Source of the DNA: Candidatus Nitrotoga sp. M5
GTDB taxonomy: Bacteria; Pseudomonadota; Gammaproteobacteria; Burkholderiales; Gallionellaceae
Length of the DNA: 64,000 nucleotides
Direction: 5' to 3'
Assembly: GCF_927904885.1 (NCBI RefSeq)
Contig: NZ_CAKMNW010000005.1
Coordinates: forward strand, 1 to 64,000
Of this stretch, positions 18,618-27,398 are shown one piece after another. The position numbers were made by a program, and so were the translations under genes. Each line of letters opens with the position of its first letter. Position 1 is the first letter of the stretch. Under the pieces are notes generated by a model. The model did no database searches. It worked only from the letters and a program-made list of their open reading frames with translations, and had not been told where the DNA came from.

Positions 18618-19919
18618 ATGAAGTTTAGCTTAATTCGAACATTTGGATACTTTATAGGAGGCATTTGGACGGCTTGGGGTGGTCGTAAAAGGATTGAAGC
18701 CAAACAGCTTAAAAACCTCCGGCGCCTTATGCAAACGGCCCGTAAAAAGTCTCCGTATTTTAATAAACTTTATGCTCATTTGCCTGATACAAATCTTATT
18801 TCGCTAACCGATCTTCCTGTAACGTCTAAGAGCGATCTCATGGGTGAATTTGATAATTGGCTCACTGATCGTTTTTTAACTCTTGCTCAAGTAAGAGAAC
18901 ATATGAGCAATATGGATAACATTGGCGTTCCGATTGGCCAATATGCCGTGTTTAGAACTACTGGAACTTCAGGGGAGCCTGCGGTAGTCGTGCTTCCATC
19001 ATCTGTACTTGAGTTTGTCTATGGCCTTGCCTTGGCACGGCTTTTTCGTCAATCAATGATGACCGATAAAATTCAAAAAACAGGTGCTAATCTGGCGATT
19101 TCGGGTGGGGATGGTCATTTTGCTGGCGCTGGACTTGGTAAGCTTATGCAACATTTAGCTCCTCGACTGGCAAAACAATCAATTCATATTCCGGTAGGCC
19201 AACCGATCGAAAAAACGGTAAAACAGATTATTGGGATTGGACAGATAGCTTCTATAGTGACTTATCCAAGTATGCTGGAGATTTTGACAAGAGAGCAAGA
19301 AGTTGGTCGTTTAGGAATCGAGCCTAAACTTATCAGGATTGCCGGCGAAACATTCACGCCCGAGCTTCGTAAACGTGTTGAAAAAGCATTCCCTTCACTT
19401 GAGCTTGGCATTCGTGATACTTATGCTTGTACAGAGTGTCTTTTCATGGCCTATGAGTGCGATTGTGGCCGTAAACATGTACTTGAAGATTGGGTCATAT
19501 TAGAAGCAGTAGATGAAAATAAACAACCTGTTTCGGATGGGGAATTATCCAGCACGGCGTTGTTAACTGTACTTTCAAATCATGTTCAGCCTTTTATTCG
19601 CTATGATATTGGTGATCGCTTGCGGTTTTATCGTGCCCCTTGTGCATGTGGTTCGCCATTTAGAAGTTTTCAAATTGAGGGACGGCAAGCAACAGTAGTT
19701 CGAGTGGGAGATGTCACTCTGTCACATTTAACTTTTGATTTAGAACATGAAAGTGCTCAACGTGTGCAATTGGTCCAAACTTCAGAATTTGTTTTTGAAG
19801 TTCGGGCCGAACTTTTAAATCATGAGAATCCAGACCAGGTTTTTGAGCAAATAATTCAGTCAGTAAGTGAGGTGTTTGCAAAAAATGGGCTGGTAGATGT
19901 AAAAGTTGGTAAAAAGTGA
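18618..19919 (+). CDS. PaaK/CapK-type adenylate-forming enzyme
   Basis: A 433-residue ANL-superfamily protein of the phenylacetate-CoA ligase/F390-synthetase-like branch. The AMP-binding loop is FRTTGTSGEP near residue 115. Further segments are RIAGETFTP, FIRYDIGDRL (with the conserved Asp) and a C-terminal GRQATVVRVG region. Cysteine-rich motifs YECDCG and CACGSPF suggest a bound metal, as in some PaaK relatives. It is likely to activate a carboxylate, but the acceptor is unknown. Base composition is clearly AT-richer than the next gene, so the pair has mixed origins. A GAGG ribosome site precedes the ATG. Confidence 0.75.
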   Translation: MKFSLIRTFGYFIGGIWTAWGGRKRIEAKQLKNLRRLMQTARKKSPYFNKLYAHLPDTNLISLTDLPVTSKSDLMGEFDNWLTDRFLTLAQVREHMSNMDNIGVPIGQYAVFRTTGTSGEPAVVVLPSSVLEFVYGLALARLFRQSMMTDKIQKTGANLAISGGDGHFAGAGLGKLMQHLAPRLAKQSIHIPVGQPIEKTVKQIIGIGQIASIVTYPSMLEILTREQEVGRLGIEPKLIRIAGETFTPELRKRVEKAFPSLELGIRDTYACTECLFMAYECDCGRKHVLEDWVILEAVDENKQPVSDGELSSTALLTVLSNHVQPFIRYDIGDRLRFYRAPCACGSPFRSFQIEGRQATVVRVGDVTLSHLTFDLEHESAQRVQLVQTSEFVFEVRAELLNHENPDQVFEQIIQSVSEVFAKNGLVDVKVGKK

Positions 19920-20316
19920 TACTCCGCCTTGCCTAACTGCAAGTGGTAAGTTTCATGAAGTGCTCCCCTTTAAATGACATGTTTGAGCATTCCCGAACTC
20001 AACCCTTAAGTGCAAGCGAAAAGACCTAATCCCGTTGTTTTTTGTGAAGAATTGAACATAATAGCTTATGGGTATAAGCTTGTTGGTGACTTTGGAATAA
20101 TCTGGGTAGAGGGTAAATTTTGCACTACGGAAAGGAAAGCACATAACAGGGCAAATTCTCACGGAAATTTGCCGGTGATTTGCGACATTATGCGGTGGAA
20201 TTGCATATGTTGAGACGTGAATCTGGAGATGAAATGCAAATGTCTGTTTTCGGCTAAAAGCGATCGGTTACGGGTATGGTTGACAGGCATACTAAGCAGA
20301 AGAGGAGTGCCGTCGT
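19920..20316. other. Intergenic stretch, no supported gene
   Basis: A 67-codon frame at 20010-20213 has no recognisable family. A hairpin GGCAAATT...AATTTGCC occurs near 20150-20175, just after CATAAC and before ATTATGCGG, so a degenerate attC is possible. Nothing firm can be called. Confidence 0.3.
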
Positions 20317-21870
20317 ATGAAAGCTAAAACGTCTACAAACGAGTTTGATGTCATTGTCATCGGGTCCGGCATGGGCGGAATGACGACGGCCGCTGCGCTT
20401 TCCCGGCTGGATCACAAAGTTTTGCTTCTTGAGCAAGCGCAGACGATTGGCGGGCTGACTCATGCTTTCACTCGCAATGGATTCACCTGGGATGTCGGCC
20501 TCCACTATTGCGGCACATTCGGCCACGACCAGTTAGCGGGCCGGATTTTGGACTGGCTCAGTGGCGGAACAATCGAGTTTCGCTCAGTAGGTACCGTCTA
20601 CGACACGTTGCATTTCCCGGATGGATTCGAGATTTCCGTTGGGCGCCCGGCTTCAGCTTACAAGATGGAGCTCAAAGACCGGTTTCCCGACAATGTTGCT
20701 GAAATCGATGCCTACTTCGAGGCGTTGCTGTCTGCGGAAGAAGCCAGCCACATGGTTGGTGCCGAGCGAGCCATGCCCGAGCCGTTCCGTTCCGCGCATC
20801 ACTGGTGGAATAAGAGGAAGATCCAGCGCTGGTGCAGTCGCACTACTGGAGAGGTCATCTCGGAACTCATCAGTAACCCAAAGCTCGCCGCGGTGTTGTC
20901 GGCGCAGTGGGGCACCTATGGTGGCAAACCGAAAGAAGCGAGTTTCGCCATTCACGCCACCATCATGGGACACTATCTCGGAGGAGCCGCCTACCCCGTG
21001 GGCGGTGCCGCTGCCATCGCAAGGGGGCTTATTCCCGTGATCGAAGCGGCGGGCGGCAGCGCCCGAGCCAGGACGTCGGTCAGCGAGATATTACTTGAAG
21101 ATGGCAAAGCCATAGGCGTGCGCACCCGATCCGGCGAAGAAATCAACGCGCCTTTCATTGTCTCGGCGATCGGAGCCGGCGAAACCGTGAAGCACCTGCT
21201 ACCGGAGGAGATTCGCGAACAGCACTGGGCTTGTGAGATAGCCACTTTTAAGCCGTCGATCTGTCACTTCGAGGTCTTTCTAGGTTTCGAGGGTGACATC
21301 GCCCGACACGGAGCGACACGCTCAAACCACTGGTTTTACGAAAGTTGGGACACCAATGACGGTATATGGGCAGCGGCAGACGGTGGGCCAATTCTGATGA
21401 TGTTCGTCTCGTTACCATCTCTCAAGGACCCCGCTCATGATCCAGGACCATCGAGCAAACACACCGGTGAAATGCTGGTTTTTGCGGATTGGTCGTCGGT
21501 GGCCGAATTTGCGGCTGAAGGTGCTGCGGCGCGCGCCGACAAGTGGGATGCATTCAAGCAGAGTATCGAGTCCAAGATGATGAGGTTCTTCGTGGAGAAG
21601 TTCCCGGCATTGGCACCGCTTGTCGTCTTTCGCGAAGTTGGTACTCCACTCGCAACCGCCTCATTCACCGGCCACGAGAAGGGCGGGTTCTATGGCGTCG
21701 AAACGACCCCACGCCGGATGTTGTCAGGCGCACTCAACGCTCGCACGCCTGTTCCAGGTCTATTCTTGGCGGGCCAGGACGTTATGAGCCCTGGGATCGC
21801 TGGAGCGCTATCGGGTGGCATGATCGGCGCTGCGGCGATTGATCCGCGTGTCTTCCAGAAATTCAGATAA
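20317..21870 (+). CDS. FAD-dependent phytoene-desaturase/retinol-saturase-like oxidoreductase
   Basis: A 517-residue flavoprotein. The N-terminal Rossmann motif is VIGSGMGGMTTAAALSRLDHKV, ending in an acidic residue in LLEQ. The TWDVGLHYCG segment and C-terminal FAD-contact PGLFLAGQDVMSPGIAGALSGG are typical of CrtI-like and retinol-saturase enzymes. Such enzymes (de)saturate polyenes or other lipids; substrate here is unknown. It is GC-richer than its neighbours. It lies between the PaaK-like gene and transposase remnant 2. A GAGGAG ribosome site lies about 13 bp before the ATG. Confidence 0.85.
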   Translation: MKAKTSTNEFDVIVIGSGMGGMTTAAALSRLDHKVLLLEQAQTIGGLTHAFTRNGFTWDVGLHYCGTFGHDQLAGRILDWLSGGTIEFRSVGTVYDTLHFPDGFEISVGRPASAYKMELKDRFPDNVAEIDAYFEALLSAEEASHMVGAERAMPEPFRSAHHWWNKRKIQRWCSRTTGEVISELISNPKLAAVLSAQWGTYGGKPKEASFAIHATIMGHYLGGAAYPVGGAAAIARGLIPVIEAAGGSARARTSVSEILLEDGKAIGVRTRSGEEINAPFIVSAIGAGETVKHLLPEEIREQHWACEIATFKPSICHFEVFLGFEGDIARHGATRSNHWFYESWDTNDGIWAAADGGPILMMFVSLPSLKDPAHDPGPSSKHTGEMLVFADWSSVAEFAAEGAAARADKWDAFKQSIESKMMRFFVEKFPALAPLVVFREVGTPLATASFTGHEKGGFYGVETTPRRMLSGALNARTPVPGLFLAGQDVMSPGIAGALSGGMIGAAAIDPRVFQKFR

Positions 21871-22027
21871 TGCATATGAATTAGATCTTGTCTCTGGGAA
21901 TGGGATGCCGCCGAGGGGCCCAGACCCTCAACGAACTTGCGACTGAATAATTAAGGTCAGAGTATTATTGATTGGCAATGTCTGTTTTCTTTTGTAACTA
22001 TTATTACTCCGCCCCTAATTATTAATA

Positions 22028-22186
22028 TCAAACCCGCGACCAAAGCCTGTCTAAGTGTATTGGAGTGGGCACTATACGCTCACCCAAGTGGGTGAATATT
22101 TTGGTGTGAGTTATGCCACCGTGAGCAGAGCCGTGAAACAAGCGGAAAATAGGATGGGTGATGCCAGTGTAGGCCTGACCGCGTGA
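22028..22186 (+). pseudogene. Transposase remnant 2 (RAYT/Y1-type C-terminal region)
   Basis: The frame reads WSGHYTLTQVGEYF, then GVSYATVSRAVKQAENRM, and ends at TGA 22184. It is nearly identical over about 150 bp to the end of remnant 1 but keeps the helix-turn-helix frame open. Upstream it is frameshifted at the SLS/T position. It is a second partial copy or one arm of a once larger element. Confidence 0.65.
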
Positions 22187-22416
22187 TTTTTCGTGGCTAG
22201 TTTCGTGATATTGAGCGAAGCGTAGCTGACGTTCGCCGCATAACTGAAGACGTTGAGGTGGACGACGACGAGCTACATTTGCGGCGGCATAGAGCAGTTT
22301 TTCAGGATTCAATCTTTCAGCTGTCAGTTCAGGAGAGATCCAAAATGAGCGCGCATCACTCAGCAAGAAACTTTAGAGGCGGAGCATGTCAATCTGTACT
22401 TGATTCGAATCACGTT

Positions 22417-22854
22417 ATGCAGAGCGAGACGTTTCAGATTCATCCCTTTGTGGAGAAGGATTCCTCTGCATTAATTGGAATTTACAATTCGGCGCGGAAG
22501 AGTGCGGGTTGTTATCTCTTAGAGGATACGTCGTGGGACAATTTTGAGAAGCAAATCGAAGGCGAAGTTATTTTAGTAGCTAATTGCGAGCTTAGGATTT
22601 TGGGGTTTGTATCCGTATGGGAGGCTGAAAACTTTCTCCATCATTTGTACGTGTCCCCGGAGTATCAAGGGCGGGGAATTGGTAGCAGCCTTATCAGGGT
22701 ATGCAAAGAGAAATTCGGATTACCCCTTTCTCTCAAATGTGACCGATGCAATAACAAGGCCCGAGAGTTCTACATCAGAAATGGTTGGATAGTAAGAAAA
22801 GAGGGGGTAGGTGAATACGGCCCTTGGGATCACATATTTCTTGAAGAGGCATAG
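22417..22854 (+). CDS. GNAT-family N-acetyltransferase
   Basis: A 145-residue GNAT protein. Acetyl-CoA-binding motif A is SPEYQGRGIGSSLIRVC, preceded by the strand FLHHLYV and followed by CNNKAREFYIRNGW (motif B). The acceptor is unknown. I start it at ATG 22417, which lies inside a GTTATGC core heptamer (22414-22420); the longer frame from 22258 has no family similarity before this point. Using the cassette junction as start codon context is known for integron cassettes. An attC-like site follows the stop. Confidence 0.85.
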   Translation: MQSETFQIHPFVEKDSSALIGIYNSARKSAGCYLLEDTSWDNFEKQIEGEVILVANCELRILGFVSVWEAENFLHHLYVSPEYQGRGIGSSLIRVCKEKFGLPLSLKCDRCNNKAREFYIRNGWIVRKEGVGEYGPWDHIFLEEA

Positions 22855-22918
22855 CCGGTCGCTGGAGGTAACCGCACTCGATGACGTTCGTAGCTGCACC
22901 TCAGCAATAACGTTGAGT
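22852..22918 (+). repeat. attC-like site 3
   Basis: Arms CGCTGGAGGT..GC and GCACCTCAGC pair with single bulges. The right end is a perfect GTTGAGT core (22912-22918). It directly follows the acetyltransferase stop. Confidence 0.7.
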
Positions 22919-23050
22919 CTGTAGAAAAACCTGAATTCGCTAAAGAATGTACTTCTTGCTCTGCCATAATTCCACTACCAAACAAAATTAAAGTGGATGC
23001 GATATGGCGCGATTCAAACCGATCCACAGAATGGAATAGGAGATGGTTCT

Positions 23051-23314
23051 ATGAAAACAGCATATCGTGTGCTTCCCTCGCTCATTTTATTGTTCATGGC
23101 GGCGCCAGTGTTTGCTCACGAAGGTCATGGCAATCCCCAGTGGGTACGTTCGGCGCTTCACTACATGCTCGAACCCGAGCACTTGTATGTGATTTTGCCT
23201 GCAGTTTTTGCCGCGTTACTCATTGTGCGGTGGTTAAGGCATATGGTCTTGCATTCACGCGCCAGCTTAAACCTGCGCTCAAGCGGGGCTGCGAAAAAGC
23301 GCGCAGCTCCTTAG
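23051..23314 (+). CDS. Small membrane protein with N-terminal HEGHG motif
   Basis: This 87-residue protein has a cleavable signal (VFA then HEGHGNPQW). A hydrophobic helix follows (LYVILPAVFAALLIVRWL), then a basic tail. The mature N-terminus starting with a His-rich HEGHG is seen in periplasmic metal-related proteins, but I cannot name this family. An AGGAG ribosome site supports ATG 23051 over the upstream in-frame start at 22997. It follows attC-like site 3. Confidence 0.6.
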   Translation: MKTAYRVLPSLILLFMAAPVFAHEGHGNPQWVRSALHYMLEPEHLYVILPAVFAALLIVRWLRHMVLHSRASLNLRSSGAAKKRAAP

Positions 23315-23375
23315 CTTCACGGTAGGTCCAATTCCGAGATTTTATTTGTCGCTCAAATCAACACAGCTTGTACTT

Positions 23376-23539
23376 GTCGGCCTGACGGACTGAAATGAAA
23401 TCGGCTGCAAATTGAGCTGAGCGGTGACTATTTAGGCGCATTTTTTGGCAATAGAATAACAATTGCCCTGCAAAATTGTCATAATTACGCCTCGCTCAGC
23501 TAAAGTTTCGCTACGCTTCTATAAGTCCGACAGGCCGCC
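23376..23539. repeat. Fold-back element (second inverted-repeat family)
   Basis: The left end GTCGGCCTGACGGACT and right end AGTCCGACAGGCCGCC are inverted copies. Inner parts GAGCTGAGCG and CGCTCAGCT also pair. A central GGCAAT...ATTGCC hairpin sits near 23450-23466. It lies directly before the ribosome site of the nitronate monooxygenase gene. A half copy is at 25618. Confidence 0.65.
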
Positions 23540-23550
23540 AGGGGGTAAGA

Positions 23551-24600
23551 ATGAACCTGCAACAACTTCTGAGAATTCAACTACCAATCATTCAAGCTCC
23601 CATGGCGGGTGTAGCAGGCAGCGAGCTTGCTATTGCTGTCTGCAATGCAGGAGGTCTTGGCTCACTTCCCTGCGCAACGCTCAGCCTGGATGTCCTGCGT
23701 CAGGAGTTGCAGCTCATTCGAAAGCACACTACTTGTCCATTCAACGTGAATTTTTTTTGCCATGCAGAGCCAGAGCCGAACTCCTCTCGCGAGGAAGCTT
23801 GGAGGGCCACAGTTTCGCCATACTTTGACGAGTACGGCATCATCAACGACGTTGCATCGATTTCCACTCCAGGCAGGCTTTCAATTAGCTGGGAAGCAGT
23901 TGAGGTATTGGCTGAATTTGAGCCTCCAGTTGTGAGCTTTCACTTTGGATTGCCGCCCGCTGATATGTTGGCTAAGGTGCGTAGTTGGGGCGCTAAAATT
24001 CTGTCTTCGGCAACGACAGTGGAGGAAGCACTCTGGCTACAAGCAAAAGGCGTGGATGCCATTATTGCGCAGGGGCTTGAGGCGGGTGGCCATCGCGGTA
24101 TGTTTCTTTCCGATGATCTCAATGCCCAAGCAGGAACCTTCGCGTTAGTGCCACAGATAGTGAGGGCTGTGAAAGTCCCTGTCATAGCAGCAGGTGGGAT
24201 AGCAGACGCGAATGGTGTAGCAGCAGCATTGGTGCTCGGCGCTGCAGGCGTTCAAATCGGAACTGCTTACTTGCTTTGTCCGGAAGCCAAAACTAGCAAT
24301 TTACACCGCGCGGCGTTGAAGAGCGATGCAGCGAATGTTACAGCGGTCACAAATCTCTTTAGTGGCCGCCCTGCGCGCGCAATTGTCAATCGCCTTATGC
24401 GGGAATTAGGGCCGTGTAATGTGATCGCGCCTGCATTCCCTTTGGCTGCAACTGCTATTGCTCCATTAAGGAGGAAAGCCGAAAGCCAAGGGAGCACCGA
24501 TTTTTCGCCATTATGGGCTGGACAGAACGTGTCAGGATGCAAAGAGGTTCCTGCAGCCATGCTTACGAAATCATTTGTTCATTCACTGAATGAGGCCTGA
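23551..24600 (+). CDS. Nitronate monooxygenase family flavoprotein
   Basis: A 349-residue TIM-barrel FMN protein of the nitronate monooxygenase (2-nitropropane dioxygenase) family, which oxidises nitronates such as propionate-3-nitronate. Signatures include QAPMAGVAG at the N-terminus, NAGGLGSL, FNVNFFCH, GLEAGGHRG with the catalytic-region His, VPVIAAGGIAD and GAAGVQIGTAYLL (FMN phosphate loop). The AGGGGGT ribosome site abuts the fold-back element. It is a detoxification-type cargo gene; no obvious attC follows. Confidence 0.9.
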   Translation: MNLQQLLRIQLPIIQAPMAGVAGSELAIAVCNAGGLGSLPCATLSLDVLRQELQLIRKHTTCPFNVNFFCHAEPEPNSSREEAWRATVSPYFDEYGIINDVASISTPGRLSISWEAVEVLAEFEPPVVSFHFGLPPADMLAKVRSWGAKILSSATTVEEALWLQAKGVDAIIAQGLEAGGHRGMFLSDDLNAQAGTFALVPQIVRAVKVPVIAAGGIADANGVAAALVLGAAGVQIGTAYLLCPEAKTSNLHRAALKSDAANVTAVTNLFSGRPARAIVNRLMRELGPCNVIAPAFPLAATAIAPLRRKAESQGSTDFSPLWAGQNVSGCKEVPAAMLTKSFVHSLNEA

Positions 24601-24649
24601 CAATTAAATTATGTTGCCCGCAAAATACACGGGCTGGGTGAGACTAACA

Positions 24650-25549
24650 ATGCGCACTTTTACAGAGAAACCGAAGGCAACTTTGCTGACAATGCCTACT
24701 AAGCCCACGATATTCCCGGCCCACTTTGGGCGGAACCGTGAGGCGAACTCGATTTTTAACTTACAGCCGACGAGTGGGGATCAAGCTGTACAACAGCAAT
24801 TAGAAGCAAGAGCGGCAAATGCACCAGGAGACTCTACTACGACTGGAAATGCTCGCTCTGCTCACAATTTTAGACAGATGCCGGTTCATACCACGGCCGA
24901 ATTCGCCAGATCAATAGTCATGCGGGCGTCGGCGGAAGCCATGCAGTGCCGCAGGCGCTCCGGGGTCGGGTCGAGAGGGTCATTGGCGCGGACTTGGGCG
25001 GTGTCCGCATCCACACGGGCAGTAAATCACAACATGCGGCGCAGAATCTGAATGCGCGCGCATTCACAGTCGGCGGCGACATCCATTTCGCGCCAGGGCA
25101 GTATCGACCGGGCGACCAGGAGGGCGATCGGCTCATTGCTCACGAACTTGTCCACATTATGCAGCAGGGGCCGAATTCTGTTGTGACCGCACAAACGAAG
25201 CTCGACGTTAGCCAGCCGCGCCGTCGCCGAGGCGCTCGTGACGGCGATGCGCAACGACACCACACACAATCGTTGGGGACCCCCAGGCCAGTTTATCGGG
25301 CGACTCGGCAAGCTAATGCTGACTCTGTCCGAGGGGGGTGAGGAGGCACTCGTACCGCTCCTCGACGAAAACGCAGAGTTGCACTTCAAGGGCAGTGAGG
25401 CAGCTACATTGCAGTCGGCGGATAATTACCAGATCGCCGACCTGGCCGCATATCTGCTCAACCGATATCGAGGGTTGCACTGGGAGCTCCACACGGATGG
25501 GGCGCAGCGCGCCGAGGCCATCGCCGTGCTGCGGGCTAAGCTGCAGTAG
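24650..25549 (+). pseudogene. Frameshifted DUF4157 (eCIS-associated-type) metallopeptidase
   Basis: Three overlapping frames make one coherent protein. Frame 1 (24650 to about 24925) starts MRTFTEKPKATLL and ends MPVHTTAEFARS. Frame 2 (about 24925-25230) reads VPQALRGRVERVIGADLGGVRIHTG, LNARAFTVGGDIHFAPGQY and the zinc motif AHELVHIMQQ. Frame 3 runs to 25549 with a C-terminal domain ending AIAVLRAKLQ. DUF4157 proteins are typical of extracellular contractile injection system loci and toxin fusions. Two frameshifts make it inactive unless the sequence contains errors. Confidence 0.75.
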
Positions 25550-25617
25550 TTGCCGAGTTTGTAATTGCAACAAAACTAGAGTCAGATTCGATTTAAATTT
25601 GGCGCACACTTATCGCG

Positions 25618-25658
25618 CGCTCAGCTAAATTTTCGCTACTATTCTTTAAGTCCGACAG
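25618..25658. repeat. Half copy of the fold-back element
   Basis: These 41 bases match 23493-23533 of the fold-back element with about four mismatches (CGCTCAGCTAAA..TTTCGCTAC..TTCT.TAAGTCCGACAG). It has the same orientation. No left arm is present. It abuts the truncated DUF1801 fragment. Confidence 0.65.
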
Positions 25659-25659
25659 T

Positions 25660-25854
25660 CTGCAAGCGCCTTATTCAAAGATTGGGTCTGTACAGGTAAA
25701 CAAAAACTATGTCAGCTTTCACTTAATGTCGGGCTATGTTTTCCCTGACTTACTTAAAGATATATTCTCTGGCCTGAAAAATCGAATGCAAGGAAAATCC
25801 TGTTTCATTTTTAAATCTATCGATGTAGCCTTATTCGAAGAGCATAGTGAGTGA
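25660..25854 (+). pseudogene. 3' fragment of a DUF1801 (YdhG-like) gene
   Basis: An open frame without a start reads VNKNYVSFHLMSGYVFPDLL, then KNRMQGKSCFIFKSIDVALFEE, and stops at 25852. The RMQGKSCFxFK motif and the YVSFHL strand are characteristic of the C-terminal part of DUF1801 proteins. The 5' part is missing and replaced by the fold-back half copy. An intact shorter member is at 35417. Confidence 0.65.
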
Positions 25855-25975
25855 ACAGCAAGTGGATTCAGCCAGTACCAGATATCAGGCAATTTGCAAC
25901 ATTTTAATGACACAACTAACCGCTCTCCGCAAAATGTGCAGGTGAGATCTGCGTAATACCCTTAAGGAGGTTTAA

Positions 25976-26695
25976 ATGGCGCTAGAAAGTAAATTAAACT
26001 CGCTAGTTCTTGGTGTATTCATATTTCTTGGGTTGACTTCTCTTGGCTATTTACTGGGAAATTCGGCGATTAAGTTCAAAGAATATGAACGAACAGTAAC
26101 TGTAAAAGGTTTGTCCGAAAAAGAGTTTGGAGCCGATGTTGTTATATGGCCAATACAATTTACGGCTGCTGGCAATAAACTTGAAGATTTATATGAAGCT
26201 ATAGATGGAAATACGACAAAGATAAGTGAGTTTTTAGCGGGTAAGGGGTTTGATAAAAAGGAGATATCATTTACTACACCTTCAATCACTGATAAATCTG
26301 CTCAGCAATACGGAAGTCAGACTAAGGCCGAATTTCGATACACCGCGATTCAAACGGTAACTGTTTACTCTAGTGATATCGATTCCGTTAGAAAAGTAAT
26401 GGGTGAACTATCGGAGCTGGGTAAACAGGGAATTGTTTTTACAGGTGGGAACTATCAGTCTCAAACTGAGTATTTGTTTTCTCGCCTTAACGAGATAAAG
26501 CCAGAAATGATTGAAGAGGCCACCCGCAAAGCACGAGAAGTTGCAGAAAAATTTGCATCAGACTCAAAAAGTACCCTGGGTAAAATCAGAAAGGCTACAC
26601 AAGGTCAGTTCAGCATAACCGCCAGGGACAAAAATAATCCACATATCAAGAAAGTTAGGGTCGTTTCTACAGTTGAGTACTATTTGTCTGACTGA
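25976..26695 (+). CDS. SIMPL-domain (DUF541) protein
   Basis: A 239-residue protein with an N-terminal hydrophobic anchor (LVLGVFIFLGLTSLGYLL) and a SIMPL domain. The domain shows TVTVKGLSEKEFGADVVIWPI, the tandem sheet region, and a C-terminal AREVAEKFASDSKSTLGKIRKATQGQF. Such proteins are exported or membrane-anchored and have no settled function. An ideal AAGGAGGTTTAA ribosome site precedes the ATG. It is probably a cassette gene, but flanking sites are weak. Confidence 0.85.
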   Translation: MALESKLNSLVLGVFIFLGLTSLGYLLGNSAIKFKEYERTVTVKGLSEKEFGADVVIWPIQFTAAGNKLEDLYEAIDGNTTKISEFLAGKGFDKKEISFTTPSITDKSAQQYGSQTKAEFRYTAIQTVTVYSSDIDSVRKVMGELSELGKQGIVFTGGNYQSQTEYLFSRLNEIKPEMIEEATRKAREVAEKFASDSKSTLGKIRKATQGQFSITARDKNNPHIKKVRVVSTVEYYLSD

Positions 26696-26841
26696 GGCGA
26701 TATGGATATAAGGAGGCGTATCAACTCGGATTAAGCTCCACGGCGCTAGTTTTATCCTAAAAAAATCTAGCATAAAACAATTCCCGCTACGTTCGCCCAG
26801 TTATGAGCAACGTCAGGCAATAGTAAAATCAGGATGAAATA

Positions 26842-27042
26842 ATGATAGTGAAGCTCGTAATTGTGATGTTACTTATTACAGCTGGTTGTTCGAGCAGAGG
26901 AGCCTATGAAGGTTTCCAGTCTAGCAAAAGATTTGAGTGCTCTAAACTTCCACCATCTTCTCAGTATGATGAGTGTATGCACAACGCTAATAAATCATAT
27001 GATCAATATGAGCGTGAGCGAAAAGAATCTCGAAGACAGTAA
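26842..27042 (+). CDS. Small lipoprotein
   Basis: A 66-residue protein with lipobox LITAGC (C16) and a short mature part. The mature part holds two Cys (FECSKLPPSSQYDECMHNA) and a charged tail YERERKESRRQ. The Cys-x13-Cys pair could form a disulphide. No family recognised. A GGATGAAATA stretch precedes the ATG. It is followed at 27089 by the first of three related long repeats. Confidence 0.6.
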   Translation: MIVKLVIVMLLITAGCSSRGAYEGFQSSKRFECSKLPPSSQYDECMHNANKSYDQYERERKESRRQ

Positions 27043-27088
27043 TATTTGATTTGGCTTAGTGTTTTGTACTGTCGTAATAGCTTATACG

Positions 27089-27216
27089 CATAACGGGTAA
27101 GGTTAGACTGTGATCTTGAAGCGAGCCACGATCTGAACCGTTTGTTTGGCGGGCCCATTTACCCCAACAAGGTTTGTCTGCTGCCAATACAGGACGCGGG
27201 TTAAGGGTGTTGATGA
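27089..27216 (+). repeat. Long degenerate attC-like repeat, copy A
   Basis: It starts CATAACGGGTAAGG and contains CAACAAGGTTTGTCTGC near 27165 and GGACGCGGGTTAAG near 27191. Both parts recur in copies B and C. It separates the small lipoprotein from the cupin gene. Full-length attC pairing was not proven by eye. Confidence 0.45.
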
Positions 27217-27398
27217 ATCTGGTGGGGAATCGCTTTATATAGATCCAAAAGATAATAGAAAATGGTTCTTGAATAATCTCGCAAAGTGAGATGCATGGCG
27301 GTACCCACTCAGTTTAAGAGTATCAGGCGAGAGTGAATCTGAGAGGAATTTTAGTGCGCAATAAATACATTATAAGTACCTCAAGCTAAGGAAAGTAT

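Noticed and set aside
20010-20213. 67-codon plus-strand frame
   Set aside because: No ribosome site, no recognisable family, and it overlaps a hairpin-containing non-coding stretch.
22258-22416. N-terminal extension of the acetyltransferase
   Set aside because: The extra 53 codons lack family similarity and cross a cassette core; ATG 22417 fits the GNAT start better.
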